Below are positions 1 to 7,252 of a stretch of 8,261 bases of DNA, in pieces. Below the pieces are notes generated by a model. That model ran no database searches. It worked only from the letters and a program-made list of their open reading frames with translations, and was not told the DNA's origin. Position 1 is the first letter of the stretch. Each line of letters starts with the position of its first letter. The DNA is from JBKGYG01 sp046546235. GTDB taxonomy: Bacteria > Bacillota > Clostridia > Lachnospirales > DSM-24629. The stretch covers positions 1 to 8,261 of the forward strand of contig JBKGYG010000068.1 of assembly GCA_046546235.1 (NCBI GenBank). Direction: 5' to 3'. The position numbers and the translations under genes were made by a program.

Positions 1-1258
1 CACAATCCCCACTATTTGCTAACAGGAAAGATTTAGCTACTGCTTCTTTCAAATCATTTACAACTATGATATTCTGAAACTTATATTTACTAGCGGTTTC
101 TTTAATTATGTATTTTGTTTCTCCAAAAACTATTAAGTATGTAACTCTATTATCAAAAGCTAAAAACCAATCATCAAATTCATTACCTTTATCCATGCCT
201 CCTGCTATTAAAACAGTAGGTCTTACCATTGCTTTTATACCTTTTATTGCTGCATCTGGGTTTGTTGCCTTCGAATCATTGTAAAACTTAATATTATTAA
301 TAGTTGTCACATATTCAATTCTATGTTCAACACCTCTAAAAGATGTTACTGCTTTTTTAATAAGGTGCAAAGGAATACCCATATTAATTGCTATAGCAAT
401 TGAAGCCATTATATTTTCAATATTATGTGCGCCCAATACTTGAAGTTCATTTATATCGCAAATAGTATAATTCCTTCCATCCTCTGAAAACTTAATAATA
501 TTTTTTTCTAAGTAAACACCTTTATCTAATCTTTTTATTCTACTAAATTTATAATTGTTTGTAATTAAACTATTAATTAGCTTTGAAGTATTTATATCAT
601 CAACATTTAAGATGCATATATCAGTTTGACTTTGAAATTCTGTAATACGTTTTTTTGCATTTATATAATTTTCCATAGTTTTATGGCGATTTAAATGATC
701 CGGGGTAATATTTAATATACAACTTATATCAGGTTTAAAGCTATTAATAGTCTCAAGCTGAAAACTGCTTACTTCAGCAACAACAACACTATTTTCAGTT
801 GTTTTTAATACAATCTCAGAAAAAGGTAATCCTATATTACCGACTACAAAAACTTCATTATAATATGTATTCATAATTTCTCCAACTAAAGTAGTCGTTG
901 TTGTTTTACCATTTGTTCCTGTTATTGCAATTAATTTCCCTTTATAAAAACGATATGCAAATTCCAATTCACTCCATATAGGTATCCCCATTTGTTTAGC
1001 TACATTCAAAAAAACCAAATCAGTTGGAACCCCAGGACTAATAATAATTAAATCAATTTCATCTAAAATATTTATAGGGAATTTTCCAAAATAATATTTA
1101 TTTTTATCATCTAGATTCTTCAATTCTTTCTCAAAAAAGTCTTTGCTCTTACTATCATAAGCTTTAACTATAATTCCTAAGTCATTTAACAGCTTTATAG
1201 CAGCTAAACCACTTCTTGCTAAGCCAATAACAATAATATTCTTGTTCTTTAAATCCAC
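1..1258 (-). CDS. murD: UDP-N-acetylmuramoyl-L-alanine--D-glutamate ligase (MurD), C terminus cut by window edge
   Basis: Cytoplasmic ATP-dependent ligase that adds D-glutamate to UDP-MurNAc-L-Ala, the second amino acid of the stem peptide. The frame is open from the start to the left edge, giving 419 codons against a family length near 450, so about 30 residues are missing. It opens with a Rossmann-like segment (IIVIGLARSG, residues 8-17). The ATP loop GTNGKT is at 114-119, the central-domain DHLNRHK at 187-193, the C-terminal-domain NDSKATN at 327-333, and AGGMDKG at 352-358. All motifs fall in one frame, so there is no frameshift. The start is GTG. Two tandem GTG codons (1261 and 1258) follow an AGGAGG; the second is preferred because its spacing is 7 bases rather than 4. 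It lies 59 bases after mraY and is the last gene visible in the operon. The assignment to MurD over other Mur ligases rests on these motifs and on the order mraY-murD. Confidence 0.96.
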   Translation of the reverse strand, partial: MDLKNKNIIVIGLARSGLAAIKLLNDLGIIVKAYDSKSKDFFEKELKNLDDKNKYYFGKFPINILDEIDLIIISPGVPTDLVFLNVAKQMGIPIWSELEFAYRFYKGKLIAITGTNGKTTTTTLVGEIMNTYYNEVFVVGNIGLPFSEIVLKTTENSVVVAEVSSFQLETINSFKPDISCILNITPDHLNRHKTMENYINAKKRITEFQSQTDICILNVDDINTSKLINSLITNNYKFSRIKRLDKGVYLEKNIIKFSEDGRNYTICDINELQVLGAHNIENIMASIAIAINMGIPLHLIKKAVTSFRGVEHRIEYVTTINNIKFYNDSKATNPDAAIKGIKAMVRPTVLIAGGMDKGNEFDDWFLAFDNRVTYLIVFGETKYIIKETASKYKFQNIIVVNDLKEAVAKSFLLANSGDC

Positions 1259-1265
1259 CACATTT

Positions 1266-1271
1266 CCTCCT
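1266..1271 (-). promoter_or_regulatory. Ribosome binding site of murD (AGGAGG) deciding between two GTG starts
   Basis: On the minus strand AGGAGG is followed by AAATGTGGTG. The GTG at 1258 sits 7 bases after the Shine-Dalgarno and the GTG at 1261 only 4, so 1258 is favoured. An ATG in another frame at 1263 reads four codons and then stops, so it is not a murD start. Confidence 0.85.
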
Positions 1272-1317
1272 AATAATAAACTAATTCCTATTGTTTAATA
1301 TAACTTTTATCTTTTTA

Positions 1318-2271
1318 TTAAATTGCTAATAAGCCAACTAAAGAAAGAATCGCTGTTAATATACTAAATACTGATACAACTTTAGTTTCATTCCAACCAC
1401 TTAATTCAAAATGATGATGTAATGGTGCCATTTTAAATAATCGTTTTTTAGTTCTTTTATAATAAAAAACTTGAAATACAACAGATAAAGTTTCAATAAC
1501 ATAAACAAATCCAACAATTACTAAAAACAAAGGCATCTGAAGCATATATGCTGTAGCGGCAACAAAACCTCCTAATGCAAGAGACCCTGTATCTCCCATA
1601 AAAACTCGAGCCGGATGAGAATTAAACAGCAAAAAACCTAATAGACTTCCTACTGCTGCACAAGTAATAGGCTCTATGCCACTTTTCATACCAATACTAA
1701 CAACAGAAAAAAATGCAGCAACTAAAACAGTAACGCTAGATGCTAAACCATCTAATCCATCTGTTAAATTAACACTATTAACTGTACCGATAACTACAAA
1801 AAACAATATAGGTAAAAACCAATTACCTACAACTAATTCCAAACTATTGGAAAATGGAATAATCATAGATGTTTGTACATTTGTATAATTAAGTAAATAA
1901 TAAGCAAATATTGCTGTAATGAGAATTTGACCAATTATTTTTTGCCAAGCTTTCAATCCTAATGATCTTTTCATCACGATTTTAATAAAATCATCTAAAA
2001 AACCAATTAGACCAAAACCCAAGGTCATAAAAAGAATAGGAATAATATCAGGATGAGAACTTACATAAAATAAAGAGGTAATAAGTATACTTAATAATAT
2101 AATTATTCCGCCCATTGTTGGAGTACCAGCTTTTCTTAGGTGAGTTTTAGGACCATCATCACGAATATATTGCCCAAATTTTAATTTTATTAAAAATGGT
2201 ATAATAATTGGACTTACAAGAACATTTATCCCAAATGCTATTAAGATTGGTTTTATAAAATTAAAGTTCAT
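1318..2271 (-). CDS. mraY: Phospho-N-acetylmuramoyl-pentapeptide-transferase (MraY)
   Basis: Integral membrane enzyme that transfers phospho-MurNAc-pentapeptide from UDP to undecaprenyl phosphate, making lipid I on the inner face of the membrane. The 317 residues are a normal length for the family. The sequence is a series of hydrophobic segments consistent with the usual ten-helix fold. Visible motifs are the first cytoplasmic signature DDGPKTHLRKAGTPTMGG (residues 38-55), the Asp pair D93-D94 in FLDDF, NLTDGLDG (168-175), MGDTGS with D227 (225-230), and the HHH motif at 285-287 in MAPLHHHFE. These are the known catalytic and magnesium/uridine-binding positions of MraY. The ATG start is one base beyond the murF stop, and its ribosome binding site lies within the last codons of murF, so the two genes are probably translationally coupled. 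Confidence 0.98.
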   Translation of the reverse strand: MNFNFIKPILIAFGINVLVSPIIIPFLIKLKFGQYIRDDGPKTHLRKAGTPTMGGIIILLSILITSLFYVSSHPDIIPILFMTLGFGLIGFLDDFIKIVMKRSLGLKAWQKIIGQILITAIFAYYLLNYTNVQTSMIIPFSNSLELVVGNWFLPILFFVVIGTVNSVNLTDGLDGLASSVTVLVAAFFSVVSIGMKSGIEPITCAAVGSLLGFLLFNSHPARVFMGDTGSLALGGFVAATAYMLQMPLFLVIVGFVYVIETLSVVFQVFYYKRTKKRLFKMAPLHHHFELSGWNETKVVSVFSILTAILSLVGLLAI

Positions 2272-2272
2272 T

Positions 2273-3658
2273 TTAACCCACCTCTTTTATTTTTTCTATC
2301 GTATCTTCTAGTTTCATTCCTCTTGATGCTTTTACTAAGATAATATCATTCGATTTTATAAGATAATTTATTTCTTTTATTAGTTCTTTTTGTTCTGGGT
2401 AGTATAAAAGGTTTTGATTACCTCTTAATAAGCAGACTTGATTATAAATCCATTTAGCATTTTCCCCTACACATATTAACAAATCTATATCTGTGTCAAC
2501 GGCATATGTGCCAACTTCACTATGAGCTTTACTTGTATAATCACCCATTTCTAACATATCTCCTAAGATAGCAACTTTTCTTCCATTGGTATTGATATTA
2601 TTTAAGACATCTAACGCTGCCTTCATTGATTCTACACTTGCATTATAACTATCATTAATAATAGTAATATTGTTATTTATTGTGATTTTATTTAATCTCA
2701 TTTTTTCGCTTTTGTAATTATAAATACCTTTTTCAATTTGTTTCTTACTAAGATCTAATTTTTCACCAATAACAATAGCTGATAGCACATGATATAATAA
2801 ATGCTTTCCTAAAGCATTTATTCGTATATTGTATATATTATTAGGGGATTTTACTGTTGCTTTTATCCCTTTAAATCCTAATTCCTTATATTCTGTAATA
2901 TAATAATCATTATTATTCTCAAAACCAAAATATATTATTTTTTGTTTTACTTTTGATTCTAACCTTTTTAAATATAAATCATCGCCATTTAAAATCAGGT
3001 AACCGTCTTTATCTAAATGGTTTACTATTTCACTCTTAGCCTTTAAAATTCCATCTTTTGAACCAAAATTCTCAATATGAGAAACTCCTATATTAGTAAT
3101 TATAGCAAAATTAGGCTTTGCAATAGAACTAAGTAAATCAATCTCTCTATAGTGGTTCATTCCCATTTCATAAACTGCGACTTCAGTACTTGGATTCATT
3201 GATAAGATTGTAAGAGGTAAACCTATTTCATTATTATAATTACCTTTTGTTTTATGAAGTTGATATCCTGTGCTTAGAACAGATGCTATCATCTCTTTAC
3301 AACTTGTTTTACCTACACTTCCAGTTATTCCAATAACAGGAATCTTAAACAAATTTCTATAATACCTTGCTAACAATATCAAAGCCTCTTTAGTATCTTT
3401 TACATAAATTCCACCATAATCTTTTGATAATTTATTTTTATTTGATGTCAATACTAAACTAGCTCCTTGTTCGTAAGCAGATTCTATAAAATCATGGCCA
3501 TCGAAACGTTCACCAATTATTGGAATATATAATGAATCTCTTTCCATTTTTCTAGTATCTATTGATATACTTTTAATATATTGTTTTTGAATTAATTCTT
3601 TTCTTATAATTTCTCCATTTATAGCTTTATTAACCTCATAAATGCTTAAGACCTTCAA
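2273..3658 (-). CDS. murF: UDP-N-acetylmuramoyl-tripeptide--D-alanyl-D-alanine ligase (MurF)
   Basis: ATP-dependent cytoplasmic ligase that adds D-Ala-D-Ala to UDP-MurNAc-tripeptide, completing the pentapeptide that MraY uses. The 461 residues match the family length. The N-terminal UDP-binding domain contains SIDTRK (32-37) and RFDGHDF (51-57). The ATP loop GSVGKT is at 113-118, followed by SCKEM. The central domain has EMGMN (164-168) and HIENFG (194-199). The C-terminal domain has NDSYNAS (335-341), LGDMLEMG (365-372) and KASRGMK (443-449), all typical of MurF and distinct from MurE. The start is TTG at 3658, immediately after the murE TAG stop and in the same frame. It is supported by AGGGGG eight bases upstream and by the family-like N terminus that follows. 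The first in-frame ATG (residue 38) would remove part of the UDP-binding domain. Confidence 0.97.
   Translation of the reverse strand: MKVLSIYEVNKAINGEIIRKELIQKQYIKSISIDTRKMERDSLYIPIIGERFDGHDFIESAYEQGASLVLTSNKNKLSKDYGGIYVKDTKEALILLARYYRNLFKIPVIGITGSVGKTSCKEMIASVLSTGYQLHKTKGNYNNEIGLPLTILSMNPSTEVAVYEMGMNHYREIDLLSSIAKPNFAIITNIGVSHIENFGSKDGILKAKSEIVNHLDKDGYLILNGDDLYLKRLESKVKQKIIYFGFENNNDYYITEYKELGFKGIKATVKSPNNIYNIRINALGKHLLYHVLSAIVIGEKLDLSKKQIEKGIYNYKSEKMRLNKITINNNITIINDSYNASVESMKAALDVLNNINTNGRKVAILGDMLEMGDYTSKAHSEVGTYAVDTDIDLLICVGENAKWIYNQVCLLRGNQNLLYYPEQKELIKEINYLIKSNDIILVKASRGMKLEDTIEKIKEVG
2279..2284 (-). promoter_or_regulatory. Ribosome binding site of mraY inside the end of murF
   Basis: The minus strand reads GAGGTG, followed by 7 bases and the mraY ATG. 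The site overlaps the last codons of murF (Glu-Val-Gly-stop). Ribosomes finishing murF therefore pass through the mraY initiation region, which suggests translational coupling. Confidence 0.8.
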
Positions 3659-5119
3659 CTAAGATTCCCCCTGTATAAATTCCTCAACAACTTCAATATC
3701 ATCAAAATGTATTTTATTATTTCCTATTTCTTGGTAATTTTCATGACCTTTTCCTGCTATAAGTATTACATCTTGTTTATCAGCCATAGTAAGAGCAAAT
3801 TGTATTGCCTCTTTTCTATCTAATATCTTAGTATAAGGACATTCTGTTTCCCTCGTTCCTGCTTCTATTTCATCTATAATCACTTCTGGAGCCTCAGTTC
3901 TAGGATTATCTGACGTTATAATGCTAAAATCAGAATATTCTCCAGCTATTTTGCCCATAATTGGTCTTTTGCTTTTATCTCTGTCTCCACCACACCCGAA
4001 GACAGTTATAATCCTACCTTTAACAAATTCCCTAATTGATTTTAATACATTCAATAATCCATCAGGAGCATGGGCATAATCAACAATAACGCTATATCCT
4101 TTTGAACTAGTAATCGTTTGAAAACGTCCTTTTACACCCTCCACTGTTCTTAATCCATTTATAATAACTTCTATAGGTATATTTAATGCATAACACGCCC
4201 CAATAGCTGCTAAAGAATTATATACACTAAATTTGCCAGGTGTAGAATACTTTACCTGATATGAATCCCCTTCTATTACTAAAGTAAAGCTAACTCCCTG
4301 TGCAGAAAGTTCGATATTCTTAGCAAATAGAAAGGCATTTTCATTTTCAGTAGAATAAGTATATATCTCTTCACAAGTAGCCTCATTTATTATTTTATCT
4401 GCTACACTATCATCAATATTAATTATACCCATTTTACACATTTTAAATAATTTTATCTTTGCAGCTAAATAATTCTCCATAGTTTTATGATAATCTAAAT
4501 GATCTAAGGATAAATTTGTAAAAACACCCACATCATAATCAGAACCATATACTCTATATAAATCTAGTGCATGAGATGATACTTCCATAACAGTTGTATC
4601 AACTTCACAGTTTCTCATTGTATTAAATAATTTCTGAAGATCAATTGATTCAGGAGTTGTTCTACTTGCTTTTTCAACATTTGAATCTATATGATTCTCA
4701 ATCGTACCTATCAAACCAACTTTTTGACCATAGGTTTTTAAAATATGTTCAATCAAATAAACAGTAGTCGTCTTTCCATTAGTACCAGTTACCCCAACTA
4801 AATTAAAATCATAAGATGGTCGTTTATAGAATTTATTAGCAATATTTGCCATTTCTTTTCTTGTATTATCAGCTTGAATAATTGTTATATTGTAATTAGT
4901 TTTAATTAAAACCTCGTCTTCAACAACTATAGTAGTTGCTCCGCGTTCTATTGCATCATCTATAAATCTATGTCCATCAAATTTAAATCCTTTAATACAT
5001 ATAAACATAGAACCTTCAATAACTTTTCTTGAGTCATATGTGATATGCATTATTTCTTTATCTAAAGAGCCATTTAAGACTTTATAATTCAAGTCTTCTA
5101 TTAGCTTTTTTAATTTCAC
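3659..5119 (-). CDS. murE: UDP-N-acetylmuramoyl-L-alanyl-D-glutamate--2,6-diaminopimelate ligase (MurE)
   Basis: Cytoplasmic ATP-dependent ligase that adds the third stem amino acid to UDP-MurNAc-L-Ala-D-Glu. The length of 486 residues is normal. The N-terminal domain has YDSRKV (28-33) and FKFDGH (45-50). The ATP loop TGTNGKTT is at 111-118, the substrate-binding SRTTPES at 152-158, and HLDYHKT at 207-213. The AK motif (K221), matching the carbamylated lysine of the family, comes next. The C-terminal domain carries YAHAPDG (348-354), GCGGDRDKSKRP (375-386) and DNPR (404-407) followed by TEAPE. DNPR is the established signature for meso-diaminopimelate rather than L-lysine, so the peptidoglycan is likely DAP-type. 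The start is GTG at 5119, chosen because GGAGGAG lies 5 bases upstream and no ATG is available in frame. The gene follows the SpoVD-like PBP by 54 bases and abuts murF. Confidence 0.98.
   Translation of the reverse strand: MKLKKLIEDLNYKVLNGSLDKEIMHITYDSRKVIEGSMFICIKGFKFDGHRFIDDAIERGATTIVVEDEVLIKTNYNITIIQADNTRKEMANIANKFYKRPSYDFNLVGVTGTNGKTTTVYLIEHILKTYGQKVGLIGTIENHIDSNVEKASRTTPESIDLQKLFNTMRNCEVDTTVMEVSSHALDLYRVYGSDYDVGVFTNLSLDHLDYHKTMENYLAAKIKLFKMCKMGIINIDDSVADKIINEATCEEIYTYSTENENAFLFAKNIELSAQGVSFTLVIEGDSYQVKYSTPGKFSVYNSLAAIGACYALNIPIEVIINGLRTVEGVKGRFQTITSSKGYSVIVDYAHAPDGLLNVLKSIREFVKGRIITVFGCGGDRDKSKRPIMGKIAGEYSDFSIITSDNPRTEAPEVIIDEIEAGTRETECPYTKILDRKEAIQFALTMADKQDVILIAGKGHENYQEIGNNKIHFDDIEVVEEFIQGES
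3667..3672 (-). promoter_or_regulatory. Ribosome binding site of murF (AGGGGG) supporting a TTG start
   Basis: AGGGGG on the minus strand lies within the last codons of murE, eight bases before the TTG at 3658. It is the only purine-rich site near the murF start, and no ATG or GTG in frame competes with the TTG before residue 38. Confidence 0.7.
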
Positions 5120-5124
5120 ACAAT

Positions 5125-5131
5125 CTCCTCC
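5125..5131 (-). promoter_or_regulatory. Ribosome binding site of murE (GGAGGAG) supporting a GTG start
   Basis: GGAGGAG on the minus strand precedes the murE GTG, with 5 to 7 bases of spacing depending on which part pairs with the 16S tail. It is the strongest Shine-Dalgarno in the 54-base gap and fixes the GTG start. Confidence 0.85.
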
Positions 5132-5173
5132 ATAGCTTCCTAACTAATCACTTTCAATCTTAACACAATTTAC

Positions 5174-7102
5174 TTATTCTGCATATAGTATTAGTTTACT
5201 ATCCTTATTAACATATTCACCAGGTAATGGAAACTGTTCTTTTATAATATCACCATCACCCAAAATATCCAATTCAAAGGAATAACCTCTTAAAAGACTT
5301 TTTGTATCTTGTAATGTTTCACCTAATAAATTTGGTACATATTCTTCTCCTACATTATAGTTTTCCAAATCAATCTCAGTATATTCTGGTTCAATACCCA
5401 TATATGGCAAAACATTTTCAAATACTTCCTTAATAACTGGTGCGCAGACTGTTCCCCCGTAATATATACCTACAGGCTCATCTACAAGAACTAAAGCAAT
5501 AACTTGTGGGTCATCTGCTGGTGCAAAACCTAAAAAAGAAGAAATATATTTATTACTACCTCTTGGTAACGTCTCTGACGTTGCTGTTTTACCTCCTAAT
5601 CTATAACCTGGAAGATAACTTCTTCTACCTGTACCCTCAGAAACAACAGATTCTAATATCTTACTCATAATATCTGAAGTCTCTCCACTTATTGCCTGTT
5701 TAGTATCAGTAAAATTAAGTTTTTTTAAGACTTTATCACTTGAATCTACTATTTCCATTCCAAAATGAGGAGTTATTAGTTCACCACCATTAACAACTGC
5801 TGAAGCAGCTCTAATAAGTTGAAGTGGTGTTATATTAAATGATTGCCCAAAAGACATTGTAGCTAATTCAACAGGCCCAATGTTTTCTTCTTTGTGCATA
5901 ATAGCTATAGCTTCGCCTGGTAAATCAATTCCTGTTTTATCGAATAAACCAAATTTATCATAATAAGAATAGAAAGTATTAACACCCATTCTTTCTACTA
6001 TTTCCATAAATACTGGATTACACGAATTTTGTACACCTTCTAAAAAAGTTTCTGAGCCATGACCTCCTGCTTTATGACATCTAATTCTTCTGTCCTCTAC
6101 AACACTGTACCCGCGACAGTAAAATGTGTCATCTAATTCAACAACACCCTCTTCTAAAGCAGCGGATGCTGTAACAACTTTAAAGGTTGAACCTGGTTCA
6201 TAAGTATCATTAATGCTATAATTCCTCCACATTTGATTAAGTAATTCTTGCTCTTTTTCAGACGATAACTGACCTGGATCATAATTCAATTCAAATGGTT
6301 CATTTAGATTAAAATCAGGTTTATTTACCATAGCATATATTTCACCATTTTGAGGATTCATAACTATTATTGACCCTCTTTTTGCTTCCTTTCCTTTTAA
6401 AACTTTTTCTAAAGCTTGTTCTGCGTATTTTTGAATATTAACATCTATACTAGTAATAAGATGATTCCCATCTACAGGTTCAATTCTTGATTCAGCAGCA
6501 TTTTCTATCTCTATACCTCTAGCATCTGTAAGGGTTAATATTTTACCTTCTATTCCTTTTAAGTATTCTTCGTATTTAACTTCTAGCCCAATAATGCCTT
6601 GATTATCGCTGCCAGTAAATCCAATTATATGAGAAGCTACATTATCATAAGGGTACCATCTTCTATAGTCCTCATCTATAGTAACACCTACAAGATTATA
6701 GGAACGAATTTTATCTGCTACATCACGTTCTACATTAGTCTTTATTCTTTCTAAAGCAACTTTATTATCAACTTTTTTTCTCACATACTCATAGTCTAAA
6801 TCCAATTCTTTTGCAAGCACTTCTGCAACCCTATCTGCTTCTTGTATTTGGTTATGTATAACTGATATAGTGTTTACTGGTTTATTTACAGCTATTGGTT
6901 CTCCATTCCGATCATAAATATGTCCCCTCCTTGCCTTTATAGCTCTTTCCCTGCTATGCAATTCTTCTGCTTTGTTTTGTAAAAATTCTGATTCAAAAAT
7001 CATCAAATATCCAAGCCTGACCACCAATAATACTGTTAATATTATTAACAAAGAATGCATTATTATTATTTTTTTTCTATTATATGTTTTTACTCGTAAC
7101 AT
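5174..7102 (-). CDS. spoVD: Class B penicillin-binding protein, SpoVD type, with one PASTA domain and a KTA third motif
   Basis: Membrane-anchored DD-transpeptidase that cross-links peptidoglycan stem peptides outside the cytoplasmic membrane. From the ATG at 7102 it is 642 residues long. It has a short basic N terminus, one membrane helix (about 12-35) and a PBP dimerisation domain starting near RRGHIYDRNG (58-67). The transpeptidase has SxxK as STFK at 305-308 and SxN as SCN at 360-362. A single PASTA domain follows (about 587-642, beginning YVPNLLGE). This layout and its position just upstream of murE match SpoVD. The third active-site motif reads KTAT (505-508) where KTGT is usual. Cysteines C342 and C361 match the spacing of the redox-sensitive pair in Bacillus subtilis SpoVD. 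The start at 7102 is preferred over the ATG at 7132 because GGGG lies six bases upstream and the tail before the helix is then short; 7132 has no visible Shine-Dalgarno. A role in division (FtsI) rather than the spore cortex cannot be excluded. Confidence 0.93.
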   Translation of the reverse strand: MLRVKTYNRKKIIIMHSLLIILTVLLVVRLGYLMIFESEFLQNKAEELHSRERAIKARRGHIYDRNGEPIAVNKPVNTISVIHNQIQEADRVAEVLAKELDLDYEYVRKKVDNKVALERIKTNVERDVADKIRSYNLVGVTIDEDYRRWYPYDNVASHIIGFTGSDNQGIIGLEVKYEEYLKGIEGKILTLTDARGIEIENAAESRIEPVDGNHLITSIDVNIQKYAEQALEKVLKGKEAKRGSIIVMNPQNGEIYAMVNKPDFNLNEPFELNYDPGQLSSEKEQELLNQMWRNYSINDTYEPGSTFKVVTASAALEEGVVELDDTFYCRGYSVVEDRRIRCHKAGGHGSETFLEGVQNSCNPVFMEIVERMGVNTFYSYYDKFGLFDKTGIDLPGEAIAIMHKEENIGPVELATMSFGQSFNITPLQLIRAASAVVNGGELITPHFGMEIVDSSDKVLKKLNFTDTKQAISGETSDIMSKILESVVSEGTGRRSYLPGYRLGGKTATSETLPRGSNKYISSFLGFAPADDPQVIALVLVDEPVGIYYGGTVCAPVIKEVFENVLPYMGIEPEYTEIDLENYNVGEEYVPNLLGETLQDTKSLLRGYSFELDILGDGDIIKEQFPLPGEYVNKDSKLILYAE

Positions 7103-7108
7103 AATTAA

Positions 7109-7112
7109 CCCC
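7109..7112 (-). promoter_or_regulatory. Weak ribosome binding site (GGGG) favouring the 7102 start of the SpoVD-like gene
   Basis: On the minus strand GGGG is followed by TTAATT and then ATG at 7102. The upstream in-frame ATGs at 7132 and 7114 have only A/T-rich sequence before them. The site is weak, so the start choice is moderately sure. Confidence 0.45.
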
Positions 7113-7129
7113 ATAAAAGTATTTTTATA

Positions 7130-7209
7130 CATTTTATTTATACTTTTATCGGGTTATGCATTTTATATTCTCAATCATCACCTTTTTCATTTTATAATTA
7201 TACTTTTAT
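7130..7209 (-). repeat. AT-rich short repeats upstream of the SpoVD-like gene
   Basis: On the minus strand the 12-mer ATAAAAGTATAA followed (after two or zero bases) by ATAAAATG occurs at 7209-7188 and again at 7149-7130. A third ATAAAATG lies at 7166-7159. The three ATAAAATG copies are spaced exactly 29 bases apart (7195, 7166, 7137). The last one contains the upstream candidate ATG of the PBP gene. The function is unknown, and in sequence this AT-rich the repeats could be chance or a small duplication. Confidence 0.4.
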
Positions 7210-7211
7210 TA

Positions 7212-7252
7212 CAATTGGAGTACCACCCATACTTGGCGGTATATGGCCAAGT
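7212..7252 (-). other. GC-richer intergenic segment with two mutually exclusive hairpins
   Basis: Just after the upstream PBP stop the minus strand can form a perfect 7-bp stem: ACTTGGC (7252-7246) with GCCAAGT (7237-7231), around an 8-base loop. A competing stem pairs TACCGCC (7241-7235) with GGTGGTA (7227-7221), including one G-U pair. The two share bases and cannot coexist. No run of T follows either, so neither is a standard intrinsic terminator. The segment may instead be former coding sequence, because it reads in frame with the upstream PBP. Confidence 0.4.

Noticed and set aside
1262..1317. ATAAAAGT in the mraY-murD gap as another copy of the repeat found near 7140-7209
   Set aside because: Only eight AT-rich bases match and the flanks do not, so chance is the simpler explanation.
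1676..1888. Plus-strand 70-codon open frame
   Set aside because: It lies wholly inside mraY on the opposite strand, has no ribosome binding site or recognisable domain, and is best explained as a shadow of the conserved gene.
5116..5133. Five-codon ORF (Met-Glu-Glu-Ile-Val) overlapping the murE start
   Set aside because: Its ATG and Glu codons are made of the murE Shine-Dalgarno itself and it has no ribosome binding site of its own, so it is almost certainly coincidental.
7146..7190. Fourteen-codon ORF (MKKVMIENIKCITR) before the SpoVD-like gene
   Set aside because: No Shine-Dalgarno precedes its ATG and nothing marks it as a leader peptide, so it is not supported as a gene.
7197..7202. Minus-strand TATAAT as a promoter -10 for the SpoVD-like gene
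   Set aside because: No credible -35 lies about 17 bases upstream, and TATAAT-like hexamers are expected often in spacer this AT-rich.
7231..7252. Hairpin as an intrinsic terminator between the two PBPs
   Set aside because: The stem is short for a terminator and no T-run follows on the minus strand.
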